The notes beneath the pieces were generated by a model. The model had not been told where the DNA came from. It was given only the letters and a program-made list of their open reading frames with translations, and did not search any database. DNA of 64,000 bases from the NCBI GenBank assembly GCA_907165275.2, contig OU015660.1, positions 7,132,501-7,196,500 on the forward strand. The letters run 5' to 3'. Numbering within the stretch: the stretch's first letter is position 1; the number at the start of each line of letters is the position of its first letter. The position numbers were made by a program, and so were the translations under genes. Origin of the DNA: Zygaena filipendulae. Lineage: Eukaryota; Arthropoda; Insecta; Lepidoptera; Zygaenidae. Positions 43,246 through 54,739 of this stretch are shown here, in pieces.

Positions 43246-44266
43246 ACGGTTACGAGTTCCAATAAGTCTCAAACACACTGGCCAATTTAGTCCTCTGAAA
43301 ATGGCGCTGCAGCTTTAACGTGTTAAATCGATTAACCTAATACGTAGATTCGATTTTAACTATATCTACAAGGCCAATGGAACGCGTTACGCGACCATCA
43401 CTACCTTCGATAGACATTATTAATTGCTCGCTCAATCATTTCAATCGACAATTGAATGATAAATCGGTTTTATTACGCCATAAAAACGGCGCCGCTTACG
43501 AATACTACCTACTTTCAGAAACGCGATTAACCATTCACTGATAATATACCGGTTATTGAGCTTGCTGGATCATCCAATTTTTTTATACAATCAAATTATC
43601 TAGATGCAGTAAATTGGTGGTCCACAAGACGCCAATACGGTCATACAGTCTAACCACACGGCATCTAATTCGTACCTCACAATCGGATTTAGTTAATTTC
43701 TTTCCGCACTGGTGGTTGACTTTTTGTCCAGAAATTCCTCCAGGAATTTCGAAACTAACTAACAAATATAAAAAAGCCTATTAGGTATTATGTCTAAATA
43801 ATAACGGTGGCGATAAACTGTACTTACGTAGGTACCTGTACCTGTACCTGTACCTACCTATAGGTACTCGTACATTATTATCACTCCTTTTTATGAAATA
43901 ACTACTACGCAATCAATTTAATCAAACTAGTCATAACTTATAGCTTTCAAATATGTTCAATCGATTGTGCTAGTGTGTCTGCTTTTCTCATTAATTGCTA
44001 GTTTATTAGTTTCGATATTTGAGTTTATGAAGAAGATAGTAAAGTTTTGACTAAATTAAAAATAGATATCTAGTAGGTACAACAGTTGTCTTTAAAAAGT
44101 AGTAAAGTGATTACGAACCTTTAGAGTTAAAGTGACCTAACTCAAAAATTGCAAATTGTGGGAATTAAGCAGAAATGTCTTCACTTAACATGCTTTTGTG
44201 AATAAGCGATCAACGATAGTGACAGAGATGTGTTTTAGAGGTTTTTTTAAGTCAATTTAAATCAAT

Positions 44267-44590
44267 ACTAGCTGTTCCTCGCGGTTTCACCCACGTAAGT
44301 TTCGAAGATCCCGCGGGTATTCCGAGATAAAAGTACTTACTACCTTATATTTTTTTCTGGTACCTAACCTTGATAACGTGTAGCTCTGCAAAAATTAATG
44401 TAGTTTCTTCCCCGTTAATTTCGAAATTCCCATGGGAATTTCGGGGTAAAAAGTAGCTTCCTTCCTTCCTTCTCTGTACCCCTAACAACGTGTATGCAAA
44501 ATTTCGTGGTTGAGCCGTTTAGCCGTGAAAGCGTAACAAACAAACAAACAAACTCACTTTCGCATTTATAATATTAATAAGTAAGATAAA
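44267..44590 (+). repeat. Family A elements, nested or duplicated
   Basis: A first copy starts ACTAGCTGTTCCTCGCGGTT. After about 130 bp a second start-like run (CCCCGTTAATTTCGAAATTC) leads into a complete 3' half ending GCATTTATAATATTAATAAG. Either one copy inserted in another or an internal duplication. Confidence 0.75.
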
Positions 44591-44889
44591 ATTAGTATCT
44601 AAGGAACAGCAGTTACAGAATTTTTGATTTAGGTCACTTTAATTCTAAAGATGCGATTAAACAATTAGGGGACATAAAACATGTCATTCATTTTGAGACA
44701 TTAACATATTTAAGATATTTATTATAAGTTGATGATAAAAGTAGTAAACAATTTGTTTTATATGCACAAGAGCTTAAACAGTCATTCAGTATAGATAAAC
44801 AAGAAAATTACGTGCGTGAGAAGTGAAAACTTGGTTGAGGTCAAAACAGTGTTTTCTATTTAAAGCTTAGTTACTTCATATTTATTAAT

Positions 44890-45065
44890 ACTGCGTTAAT
44901 TTCGGAGTTCCTACGAGAATTCTGGGATAAGAAGGCCATTTTCTGTAGGTAGTTTTTGTCAGGAGACAACGTGTATGCAAAATTTCATGATGATTGGTTG
45001 AGTAGTTAAGACGTGAGAAGGTAACAAACAGACGACTTACTTTTGCATTTGTAATATTAATCTGG
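44890..45065 (+). repeat. Family A element, 5'-truncated
   Basis: GTTAATTTCGGAGTTCC through GACAACGTGTATGCAAAATT to TGCATTTGTAATATTAATC. Confidence 0.7.
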
Positions 45066-45069
45066 CTTC

Positions 45070-46910
45070 GTAACCGATCTGGCGTGATTAAATCTGGAAA
45101 CTGCATATTTTGCTTTACTCTATCATTTGGAAGTAGGCACTCGTATCTACTTTCCTATAGTAAGTATATATAGGTACTTACTGTTCTAATTTGCGTATCA
45201 TTATTTCAATATACCTACTAGATAAAGATTAAGAGCAATGAGACAGTACCTGAATACTTAATTAAAAAATTTTCATTCATAATTCATTTCACGAACATTT
45301 TACACAACTTTTGAACTTATGAGATGGGTTTTATTTAAAAATGTATGTTGTCGTGGTAGTAGGTGCCTATCTTTTTACTCGAGACCCAACTTTGCGAGCA
45401 TTCATAACTTTTCACTGAAAAAGTTAAATCGTCCGGAATAAAACATCGGTAATAGAAAATGGACGACACTTCTCATTTCCTCGAGTTCACTTGTTTTATC
45501 ATCACGTTAGGTGCAATGTCATCGTGAACCGAAATTATTACCCTCGCTTTTCTTCTTTCTAATTTAATATTGATGCGATAGTGAGCTTGGCTCAAATTTT
45601 TAATTTGATATGTTATTCTTTAAGATTAATCAACATGCAATGAGAACTTTTGGACTGAAAAACGAAACTTCTCACTTTGAACGAAGAACTTCTCATTTTG
45701 AATGAAGTTACGATCACAGTTAGCATTCAATCATATTTATAAACCAAGTAACCATACCTACTTATACGTAACATACAGTGCTTATCCTAAGTCAAAACGC
45801 AGAGGATTGGGCACATTCGGGTATAATTTGCTCAAAACTGGTTTGATTCAGTGTATCAAATCGACTTTAGCTTGCCATCGTCCTCGCAGCCCTTAGGATT
45901 CGGCACGGAATTCGGTAGGGGGCTGTGCTACGGAGCGGAAAGCAGAGACTAAACTGTAACTGACTAAAATTTACTCTTAAGAGTTCTATAGCAGAAAAGC
46001 CTACTTGGTTGTTTATGACTTAATTACTACTCTCTTGCTAGTGATAAGTAGAATGAGAACTTAATAGGTACTTGTATATAACTTGTAGATATACACAAGT
46101 AAATACGCATACTTACCTACCTACTGTACACATTAAACTCTAGATTAAAGTTACCTTTATAGAATAACAATAACACAGTGACAAAGAAGATATAGTTCTA
46201 TAAGTAGAATGGTTAATTGCAATAGGTAGAGACATTTTTAGAACAGCTCTATATTTTGTAACTCTACAACTCAAATGCCGTAGGTCCAGCATGGACATTA
46301 CTTTCTTGCACGTTAACACATACTTAGCTGCACACGTAGCAATAGGTACTTGCATAAAAACTACAACGCCACCAGCGCTTAACGCCCTCCGGAAATTAAC
46401 ATTTTCTAAAGCGCTTACAAATGAAGGCGCAATAGCCTACGAACATGTTAAAATTACTTTTCTTACGTGTTAAGTATTACGAGTTTTTGCCATTCAATAC
46501 CTTAACTTATACCTAATATTGTGATACAATCAAAATAAACATATAAATATATATACATACAATACAAATACATACTTATCACAAAATGCACCTTCAATTT
46601 TCGTCGTTGCAAAACTTGGACTAAATACATATATACCTATACGTAGTTTGGTCTGAGTTGCAGGAGAACTGTCGTCTATGTACCTAAGTACCTACCTAAT
46701 TATTGGTGTCTGCTGGAAGAAATTCCACTCCTATGGAATAAAGATGAGCATCGCGCCTTTACAATTAAAGTAACCTTTAAAGTGCAAAAGTAACTCAAAA
46801 TTCTTGTAACTGCGACATTGATATAAATTGACTGAAAAAACAACTCTAAAACCACGTGCCGAAAAAGAGCCTTGAAAAACTAGTAGTAAGTAGGCTTGCC
46901 ACTCATATTA
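45070..46910. other. A/T-rich, nothing recognised
   Basis: Short frames only. Three AACTTCTCA(C/T)TTTGAA-like phrases occur near 45655-45705. Confidence 0.45.
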
Positions 46911-46913
46911 TAA

Positions 46914-47320
46914 TAATAGGATGTCCCGTAAATCGACTTCAAGTCAGAACCGGGTGATAGTCATAACTTAATAGAAAAACTTAAAAAATACTCTTTAAAA
47001 AGGTCATTTATAAAAATTATTGAAATTTACACCCTACGACGGTTCTTTAACTCCTGTTGCTACAAACCTTAACTTTTTCTCAGTTTTCTTCTTATTGTGT
47101 AATCCTGAATAGTGTTTCTGAAAACTAATGCTAAAAAATTTAAGTTTTTGCCAACGAAGTTTTCAAAATTATTGCTTTCGTCAGTTTTTAATGACTGTCC
47201 TTTTTTTAAATAGGCATAGCAAAGATTTTTATATTTTTCTGTTAACAGCTGTTATGACTATATAGCCTATTAGCCTACCACCTGGTTCTGGCTTGACGTC
47301 GATTTACGGGACACCCTGTA
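46914..47320. mobile_element. MITE with long TIRs (GGGTGTCCCGTAAATCGAC)
   Basis: Left GGATGTCCCGTAAATCGACT, TCAGAACCGGGTG and GTCATAAC; right GTTATGAC, CACCTGGTTCTGGC and GTCGATTTACGGGACACCC. About 407 bp, TA-rich flanks, no ORF. A Tc1/mariner origin would fit the TA flanks, but the duplication is not clean. Confidence 0.75.
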
Positions 47321-47423
47321 TGTACCTAGTATCGTACTATATTTCAGTAGATTATAATCACTATACATACATTATAGAAAAATTATATAGTACGAAAAAT
47401 ACTATAAGTACTTTTATTGCTAA

Positions 47424-47480
47424 CTAGCTGTGCCCCGCGGTTTCACCCGCGTGAGTTTCGGAATTCTTATAAGATCAGTT
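47424..47480 (+). repeat. Family A 5' fragment
   Basis: ACTAGCTGTGCCCCGCGGTT, CACCCGCGTGAGTTTCGGAA. Confidence 0.7.
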
Positions 47481-47589
47481 AGGTAAATAAATAAATATTT
47501 ACAAAAAATAAACCTAGAAAGGAACTTCTTATTTTGTTACTTTATAAGCCATCTAGCAAGTAGGTACAATTAAGAAAAAAATTAATATG

Positions 47590-47799
47590 GAAGAATCGGA
47601 GTAGTTCACGAGGAACTCGATCAGTGGCTCAGTGCTTTGGATCCAGGTGTAGGACAAAAGAGCCCTTTTGAACGCATGGCCCACGCTCCTCACCTAGCCA
47701 TACCAAATATAGGTAGTAGGTATAACCCTGCAAGCTATGTAGAACTACAAAAACAGACGCGCGATGTACATATCAATGGGTGCCTGGAACAACGTCGCA
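47590..47799. other. GC-richer flank left of the LTR element
   Basis: An open frame (47637 onward) reads DPGVGQKSPFERMAHAPHLA before it runs into the LTR. It looks like an older repeat into which the element inserted. No family named. Confidence 0.3.
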
Positions 47800-47804
47800 A
47801 TAGG
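47800..47804. other. Target-site duplication ATAGG
   Basis: ATAGG at 47800-47804 and again at 53497-53501, exactly outside the two LTRs. Confidence 0.9.
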
Positions 47805-48849
47805 TGTCGCGCACAGCGCGATTTGCCATGTAACAATTGGTTTGTATCAACACTAATTATCGTACTGTCAATCTATATTTTGTGGTGTGGCAACACTTTG
47901 CTTATGCTTGAACAAAAGTGTGGGTAGAGGGACATACAAGCGCGGGATGACCGCGACCGCGCGTGGAATAGACAATATCTAAACAAGCAGCGTAAAGTGA
48001 AGTCGTCCAGCTCGGAGTGTAAAAGGAAAGCACTGGATTGACGAATAAAGGGCAGGACGATCGGGACCGCGCGGATAAGAGGCAATGCCGGAAAAGGTAG
48101 CGTAAGGTGAGGTCGTCCGGCCCGAAGTAAGTTACAAAGGCACTCGGTGAGTCGTCACAGATATTATAGTGTAGTCGACATTCTAATACAATAGGTTCAG
48201 AGAATGGTGAAGCGACTGACTAGTCACTGGGAAACTCCATAATCTATAATAAGTTCAATCTTGCAGTACAATGTACATTTGGTAGTCAAGGACATTGAAC
48301 AGGGAGCCCCAGGCTCAAATGGGTGTGTACCGGAAGCACACAGGCGAATCATTGTAAGGTCGTCTACAAGAAGTTGGGAATGGGCAGGACTAAGGGGAAG
48401 GAGGAGGTCCTCGTGGGGGCACAGCCCCCATGTCCGACTGGTGTCAGGAAAGGTAAAAGAAACCTTGATTTACGGCATGCACGCAGGCTCGAGACAGACT
48501 AGAGCTTGCAGGGTAAATCGGAATAAGGCAAGACACCAGGACACGATCAGACGTGTTCAGATCGGAGCTGTAGACGACCAGGGAGGGTCACTACTCATCT
48601 GGGTAGACCAGACCCTCATGACAGAACAATGCGAAGCCACATGGATTAGAGATCATAACGTAAAGCTCACATTGAAGAGATGATACATGATTTCTTAGTG
48701 ACTGGTTGGTCGTCTCATCATTATATTACCATGCTTTACATTTCATGGATTGTGCGAGATTATATTATATAGATATTTGTCGTCCGTGTAAACCTGTACT
48801 TAATTGAATTCAGGCAAACATAACTCAGGATAGTGCAGACGGCACGACA
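47805..48849 (+). repeat. 5' LTR, 1045 bp
   Basis: Starts TGTCGCGCACAGCGCG and ends GCAGACGGCACGACA. Inside, two diverged units of about 100-110 bp (47938-48048 and 48049-48147) share GACC(G/A)GGACCGCGCG-like starts, AGCGTAA(A/G)GTGA(A/G)GTCGTCC and GGCACT/AGCACT ends. AATAAA (48044-48049) falls at their boundary, the place expected for an R region. The 140-codon frame at 48261-48683 is LTR sequence, not a gene. Confidence 0.9.
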
Positions 48850-48852
48850 AAA

Positions 48853-48870
48853 TGGTGGAGATGCTGGGAT
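48853..48870 (+). other. Primer-binding site, tRNA-Ala-like
   Basis: TGGTGGAGATGCTGGGAT begins 3 bases after the 5' LTR. TGG plus TGGAGATGC is what a primer site for tRNA-Ala(AGC), whose 3' end I recall as GCATCTCCA-CCA, should be. The following T replaces C at one position. Confidence 0.7.
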
Positions 48871-49814
48871 ATAACATGGGAAGCCAGATTCGTTCTGGCT
48901 CTTCCTTGTTAAATTTCCCGCTATTTTAATCTTTTTTGTATTTGTGTTTGTTTGAGTTTTTATTTGACTTTTCTTTGTCTTTTCAGTCAAAGATGGGTAC
49001 CTACTAATAAAACCATTTACTTATTAAACTACCTTCCTCCTTTATGTTTTAATATGTTCTGTGTACAGAGGTTGTGCTTGTATTATTTGTATTGGCAGTA
49101 AGTGATATATTTTTTCCTTGCATATGATTAACAAATTAAGGCTAGCCGCATACTTGTAAGTAACCATACCTTAACTTCTACATCGACTAAACTTCTTGTG
49201 AATTCCACACAACTATGGGTTTTTTTTTGTCGAACAACAGTGTGTTGATAGTATGCGCAAGTTCTATGATCACAGTCACATTCCTATAAACTTATGAAAC
49301 ACAACAAATAGTTCAAATAAAAATTGTATGTATGAGCCAGGCCTAAAGGAACAATAGTTACAAAAGGTATACTGTTCTCTATTTTTCTATTTTTTCTAAG
49401 GGATGTAGATATCGAGCAATTTATCTAAATAGTATTACTGATAAACCGTATGAATTTATCAACCTTTATTTTTGTAAAGAAGACTAATTTTATCTGTCTT
49501 GATAGATTATTTTATTATGGCTATTGTGTTAAGTTTTGTTGTTTATTTTGTAAACCATAGATTACTATTACTGCCCTATTAGACCTTTGTCTACTACATA
49601 GTAATGAATAAGTAAAACAACAGTTTAATTTAACATAACGGTAACGGTACATATCGGTTTCTAGGGTATACAACAAAGATAAAACATAATATAAGTACTA
49701 TGTTGTATGCACTATGCAGATTTCGGCAAAGCTTGTGCTTTTGTAATAATTGCGCAGTTAAGTTCAAGCGTCAGTAAAAGTTAATTTTCTGGTTTAACGT
49801 GAAGTGTTTAAAAT

Positions 49815-49912
49815 ACCATACCTAGGTGATCGGTTTGGTCGTTTAGCCGTGAAGGCGTGACAAACAAACAAACGAGCTCGCTTGCGCATTATAATATTAG
49901 TAAGGATATTAG
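49815..49912 (+). repeat. Family A 3' fragment inside the LTR element
   Basis: GTGATCGGTTTGGTCGTTTA, GCCGTGAAGGCGTGACAAAC, CGCATTATAATATTAGTAAG. Confidence 0.7.
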
Positions 49913-50310
49913 CGAGAGTATATCATTCTACGAGGTGATTTTTTTGCGAATTTCTAATGTAGTCGGTCGTGGGGTATCGAATATCGATGCTTGTTCGATA
50001 CCGATAGAAAAGTATCGGTACTTAGTAGTTAGTACTTAATCTTATCGAATCGATCCAATTTTCGTAATAAAATTTGGAATAAATTAAATGAAAGCAGCAA
50101 GATGTATACTTTGAAATTGATTTTATGGCTGCTCTATTAGCGTCATTTTTCGTACACAGCCGTAGGTGGGTATTTGCAAAGGTTACAATGTACCTACAGC
50201 TGATCGAGGTCTTTCACTCCGCTGCAACATCACCGACCAACATCATCGATGCGCGAGGCCCCTTGATAATATTATTACAAATAGACAGTATATACATAGA
50301 TATTTTGGTG

Positions 50311-50345
<35 letters not shown>

Positions 50346-50353
50346 AAAAAAAA
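50311..50353 (+). repeat. Poly(A) tract
   Basis: A run of about 30 A followed by G-interrupted A. It could be the tail of a retroposed sequence lying upstream (about 50100-50310). Confidence 0.75.
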
Positions 50354-50505
50354 ATTTGCAATGTCGTTCTATTATTGATACCTACTGAACTACTAAATTT
50401 TTTGCGCAATGCTTAGAGAATATTCCTGTATTTACACTAAATCTAACCCTGTCGACATCGCGACAAGAGAGAGAGAGAGAAATAATTTTGATACAATGGC
50501 CTTGA

Positions 50506-50739
50506 GTTCTTAAAAAAGAAGAAGAAACCTACTGGACTATTAAACAGTACCATGTTGCGACAAAATGGACCTTTTTTTTCTGTTCGGGAGGGCCGCAGGA
50601 ATGCGGCCAGGATATTATTGCTCGTGAGAGAGAAGTCCTGAATGAGGAAAGCCAGGATATGAGTATAGAAGAGATAGAGGCTCTGGACAATGACATACAG
50701 GACAGATATTCTGGTAATCTAACCCTGTTTCTACTCTAA
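50506..50739 (+). other. Unrecognised open frame with an acceptor inside the LTR element
   Basis: 77 codons without an ATG at its head. A pyrimidine-rich run plus GGCCGCAG ends at 50598. From 50599 the frame reads ECGQDIIAREREVLNEESQD, then acidic (SIEEIEALDNDIQDR) to a possible donor TTCTG|GTAATC. The acidic, coil-like peptide could be a leftover gag piece or a captured host exon. Confidence 0.25.
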
Positions 50740-50827
50740 CGCAGTTTACACGATACAAGTAACTTTGCTTTATCTATCTGGTAATAATGTAACGTATTAC
50801 GTAAGTGTCAACTTATAATGGTTTATA

Positions 50828-51095
50828 ATGGCCCACTAATCTAGAGGTTCCGGGTTCGATTCCCGGTGAGGAGGCACTTTGTGTGATGAACATAACTTTG
50901 TGTGTGTGGTTCCACTTTCCAGTGTGGGTGTGTTTATATATCTATAGTATAATATATATGTAATGCCACGTAATGCAAATACACATGTATGTAGTATATG
51001 CCACGTTTGCTTGGTTTCCACGACACAAGTTAATAATAGCTTACTGTGGGATCAAGTGGATCTGTGTGTCGTGAAGTGGTTTATTATTATTATTA
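50828..51095 (+). repeat. tRNA-derived SINE, family D
   Basis: The head keeps a clear box B (GGGTTCGATTCCC at about 50851-50863) in a T-arm-like hairpin CCGGG...CCCGG. Box A is lost (5' truncation or decay). The body has TTTGCTTGGTTTCCACGACA and CTGTGTGTCGTGAAGTGG, with a (TTA)n tail. Same family as 6960-7280. Confidence 0.75.
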
Positions 51096-51169
51096 TTATC
51101 TGTATGTTGACCATAAGTGTATGATATGAGGAAACTGTTGAAACTTAATATTATTTTCCTTTGCGTGTA

Positions 51170-51335
51170 GTTCAATAGACATTGGACTGGGGAGCCCGGA
51201 GCACCCATGTATTTGAAGTGTGATCCAGAAACACACAGGCACGGTCGATTTAAGTTGGGGATGGTGCTCACCTCCGGGAGAGGCAAAACCCTCCCGTCCG
51301 GCTAGACCGGAGCAAGTCCACCGACGCCCAAGTAG
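51170..51335 (+). repeat. Diverged copy of mid-LTR sequence
   Basis: GACATTGGACTGGGGAGCCC, CAGAAACACACAGGCACG and GGAGAGGCAAAACCCTCCCG line up in order with 48290-48440 of the LTR (GACATTGAACAGGGAGCCCC, GGAAGCACACAGGCG). This shows remains of an older related LTR inside the element. Confidence 0.65.
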
Positions 51336-51338
51336 ATT

Positions 51339-51720
51339 GAAGGTGCATAGCCATTAAAAGTCAGTATACTGCAAATGAATACGAATACTCGACATGGATT
51401 TGCAACCATGCAAGGGTAACTAGAGATGGAAAGGCACCCGGTAAAACCGAATCATGAATGTATGTGGCATAGCCACAAGCAAGAGGCAAGACCTCACATT
51501 GAAAGTGCATAGCCATTAGAAGTCAGTATACTGCAAACGAATACCAGAATTTTACTCGACATGGATTTGCAACCATGCAAGGGTAACGAGATGGAAAGGC
51601 ACCCGGTAAAACCGAATCATGAATGTATGTGGCACAGCCACAAGCAAGAGGCAAGACCTCACCGCTAAAGTATATGAATGTATGTGGCACAGCCACAAGC
51701 AAGAGGCAAGACCTCTCTGT
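51339..51720 (+). repeat. 162-bp tandem repeat, 2.3 copies
   Basis: Units start at 51339 and 51501 (GAAGGTGCATAGCCATTAAA / GAAAGTGCATAGCCATTAGA). A third partial copy from 51675 repeats ATGTATGTGGCACAGCCACA and GAGGCAAGACCTC. Each unit contains the hairpin TGTGGC-ACA-GCCACA. Confidence 0.85.
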
Positions 51721-51898
51721 TAAAATATACCTATGAATAATTCTTATAAGAGTGGAATAAATCTGGTCGACTCATCTTTCCACTGTCATGCTAAAAGTGT
51801 ATCATATTATAATATCCTCATATATCTTCACATTAATATGAACTCAGAGTAAAGTATATCTCACACTATTGCATTAAATCTCTTTCTGCTCTGGGAGT

Positions 51899-52050
51899 GT
51901 CGCGCAAAGCGCGAGATGTCATGCGAAACAACTGAGAATTCTAGCATTATGTTATAGCAACACTGTTATTTAGTTTGTACCCACATAGCCATGTAATAAG
52001 TTGGGGTCCCTCGCAATCGTTGGTAGGGTTGTGGGTAACAATAAATACTA
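51899..52050 (+). repeat. Older 3' LTR start with its polypurine context
   Basis: CACACTATTGCATTAAATCT ... CTGGGAG then TGTCGCGCAAAGCGCGA parallels the sequence at the true 3' LTR junction (CACACTTTTGCATTAAACCT ... TTGGGAG then TGTCGCGCACAGCGCGA at 52452). Beyond about 30 bp the two diverge strongly. Confidence 0.7.
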
Positions 52051-52451
52051 GTATCATGCCAGGCGAGCCGCTTTTGGTAGCTAGTCACTCTGATCGACTT
52101 GAGTGATCGTAAGAAGTGTTCTATTTCTATTGTATGTATGGTATATATGTGCGATTGTAATAATTATAGTGATGAGTGGTAGTATACAGAGCTCCGAATG
52201 CTGTGCAGGATGTATGCAAGGCGAGGCTCTTTTTACGTTGGTCATTGAAAGTGTCGCGGCCGGAGAACGCGCGCGCCGAGTGGGTCACCATAGCAAAAGG
52301 CGCTCGGCGCCCTCCTGCGCCTGTAAGAAATGCGCACCCTACATCATGGGTAGATACGCCTCTGACTGCAATTCGAACCAGAGAGAAAATCCTGGAGTGG
52401 ACAAGTCACCTGCTCACACTTTTGCATTAAACCTCTTTCTGCTTTTGGGAG

Positions 52452-53496
52452 TGTCGCGCACAGCGCGATTTGCCATGTAACAATTGGTTTGTATCAACAC
52501 TAATTATCGTACTGTCAATCTATATTTTGTGGTGTGGCAACACTTTGCTTATGCTTGAACAAAAGTGTGGGTAGAGGGACATACAAGCGCGGGATGACCG
52601 CGACCGCGTGTGGAATAGACAATATCTAAACAAGCAGCGTAAAGTGAAGTCGTCCAGCTCGGAGTGTAAAAGGAAAGCACTGGATTGACGAATAAAGGGC
52701 AGGACGATCGGGACCGCGCGGATAAGAGGCAATGCCGGAAAAGGTAGCGTAAGGTGAGGTCGTCCGGCCCGAAGTAAGTTACAAAGGCACTCGGTGAGTC
52801 GTCACAGATATTATAGTGTAGTCGACATTCTAATACAATAGGTTCAGAGAATGGTGAAGCGACTGACTAGTCACTGGGAAACTCCATAATCTATAATAAG
52901 TTCAATCTTGCAGTACAATGTACATTTGGTAGTCAAGGACATTGAACAGGGAGCCCCAGGCTCAAATGGGTGTGTACCGGAAGCACACAGGCGAATCATT
53001 GTAAGGTCGTCTACAAGAAGTTGGGAATGGGCAGGACTAAGGGGAAGGAGGAGGTCCTCGTGGGGGCACAGCCCCCATGTCCGACTGGTGTCAGGAAAGG
53101 TAAAAGAAACCTTGATTTACGGCATGCACGCAGGCTCGAGACAGACTAGAGCTTGCAGGGTAAATCGGAATAAGGCAAGACACCAGGACACGATCAGACG
53201 TGTTCAGATCGGAGCTGTAGACGACCAGGGAGGGTCACTACTCATCTGGGTAGACCAGACCCTCATGACAGAACAATGCGAAGCCACATGGATTAGAGAT
53301 CATAACGTAAAGCTCACATTGAAGAGATGATACATGATTTCTTAGTGACTGGTTGGTCGTCTCATCATTATATTACCATGCTTTACATTTCATGGATTGT
53401 GCGAGATTATATTATATAGATATTTGTCGTCCGTGTAAACCTGTACTTAATTGAATTCAGGCAAACATAACTCAGGATAGTGCAGACGGCACGACA
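52452..53496 (+). repeat. 3' LTR, 1045 bp
   Basis: Colinear with 47805-48849 with no gap. Only one substitution was seen. AATAAA is at 52691-52696. Confidence 0.9.
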
Positions 53497-53501
53497 ATAG
53501 G

Positions 53502-54735
53502 CATACCTACATAGCATCCTTTTTTGGAAGTCGGTTAATAATAAAATTGAATACATAATGTTAGATAATGTTTACCTACTGCACCTTTACCTCTACTTTC
53601 TTGCCTATCCACCATGGACCAATAAAATCCATGATCCATGCTATCCACACACTCAGCTTCAGATGAATCAATAGATTTAAAAAAGAAAAGATTATATTCT
53701 CGTCCCTCATTGTTATTTGCTTAACACTCGATTCGGCATTCAATAATACGGATGAATTTCGTATTCATAATGCAAAGGAAGCACAATCAGATGTTCATCG
53801 AAGGCGGACTACTGCCGCCCCGCGGGCCCGGCGCGGCGCGGCGCCCGCCAAGCGCGCCCGCGCTGCGTTTCCACGGGGGAAATGAATACTTATTGCGAAA
53901 ATGAAGCGGGGAATTAATGAACGCCGACTCCACTGAACCGATCGTCCGCGATTTAATTCCTTTCGAAAAATATTCAATAAGCGCCCCTCAAAGAAGTTCG
54001 CTGATCATCTCTGACAAACAGACGGAAGCCAATGAAGAAGAAAAATTGCAGAGTCTAAAAATATAGTAGATATTCTGTGAAGCAAGAACCTACCTTGCCT
54101 TGACTACGTAATTAAAAAAATAAGTACGTAATTGATATTGTTGAAAGCGGATTTCGCAAATTCCGTTAAATATAGGTATCTAATACTTGGGTAATACCAC
54201 TAAATAATATCTACCTACCTACCGAAAATAATGAATCAGCGATGCAAAAACATTTAAAAAAATCAAGAAAAATGACATGTGAAATGATAATATGTAGAAA
54301 TTGTAGTTATCAGTATGTACAGTTTTTTTTAACATTTTGGTGTAGATTCAAGTATCTACAATTCTACCTAGGTACGAATTCTCGCAGTTGCATGAACCCC
54401 TATACCTATATGTATTTTAGGTGCTACAAGAACGTAATTTCTCCCGATACCTATCTTCGAAAAGCCATCAATAACTTTCCTTCACTCGAACAACAATAAC
54501 TACTTGCTTAATTAGTACCTAACATCATCAATAAAACTTTAAGTACCTACCGCTCTATAGTGATAGGTGCAATGTACCTACTTTCCAGCAGAATTAATAG
54601 GTAGGTACCCTATTCGTTTCCCTGTAAAGTATGGATAGGAAAAAACGATGTGATTTTAAGCACAGAAAAACTAAGAATATTAATAAATATCAGATACTAC
54701 TCTCATAGGACTTAGGCGAACAAAATTATAAATAA
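53502..54735. other. Right flank; CpG-rich island inside
   Basis: 53518-53540 is a family B end stub (minus). 53800-53885 is very GC-rich (CGCGGGCCCGGCGCGGCGCG) and then falls back to A/T-rich. All frames across it are open, so coding cannot be judged; a regulatory island or conserved noncoding block is as likely. Confidence 0.4.
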
Positions 54736-54739
54736 TCTA

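Larger units (their letters stand above)
41945..44260. other. Mostly A/T-rich; repeat fragments listed separately
   Basis: 42120-42260 is GC-richer, without a frame. A GTACCT tandem lies at about 43832-43860. No gene recognised. Confidence 0.4.
47805..53496 (+). mobile_element. Young non-autonomous LTR retrotransposon, BEL/Pao-like
   Basis: Two direct repeats at a constant offset of 4647 bp form LTRs (47805-48849 and 52452-53496), each TGTCG...CGACA, with a 5-bp duplication ATAGG. A primer site lies at 48853. The 3.6-kb interior has no gag, protease, RT or integrase frame. Instead it holds two degenerate SINEs, a poly(A) run, tandem repeats and pieces resembling an older LTR of the same family. 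The LTRs differ at one base that I could find (47959 C versus T at 52606), so insertion was recent although the interior is old. The placement rests on the 5-bp duplication, the tRNA-Ala primer site and tandem repeats within the LTR, as I recall for Bombyx Pao; no coding evidence supports it. Confidence 0.85.

Noticed and set aside
50828..50880. A working tRNA gene
   Set aside because: Only the box-B arm is intact. No acceptor stem or box A can be drawn and SINE body plus tail follow.
48261..53330. Two identical 140-codon frames (48261-48683 and 52908-53330), and two nearly identical 70-codon minus frames, as a duplicated gene
   Set aside because: They lie at the same place in the two LTRs, so identity comes from the LTR pair. 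They show no domain or coding pattern.
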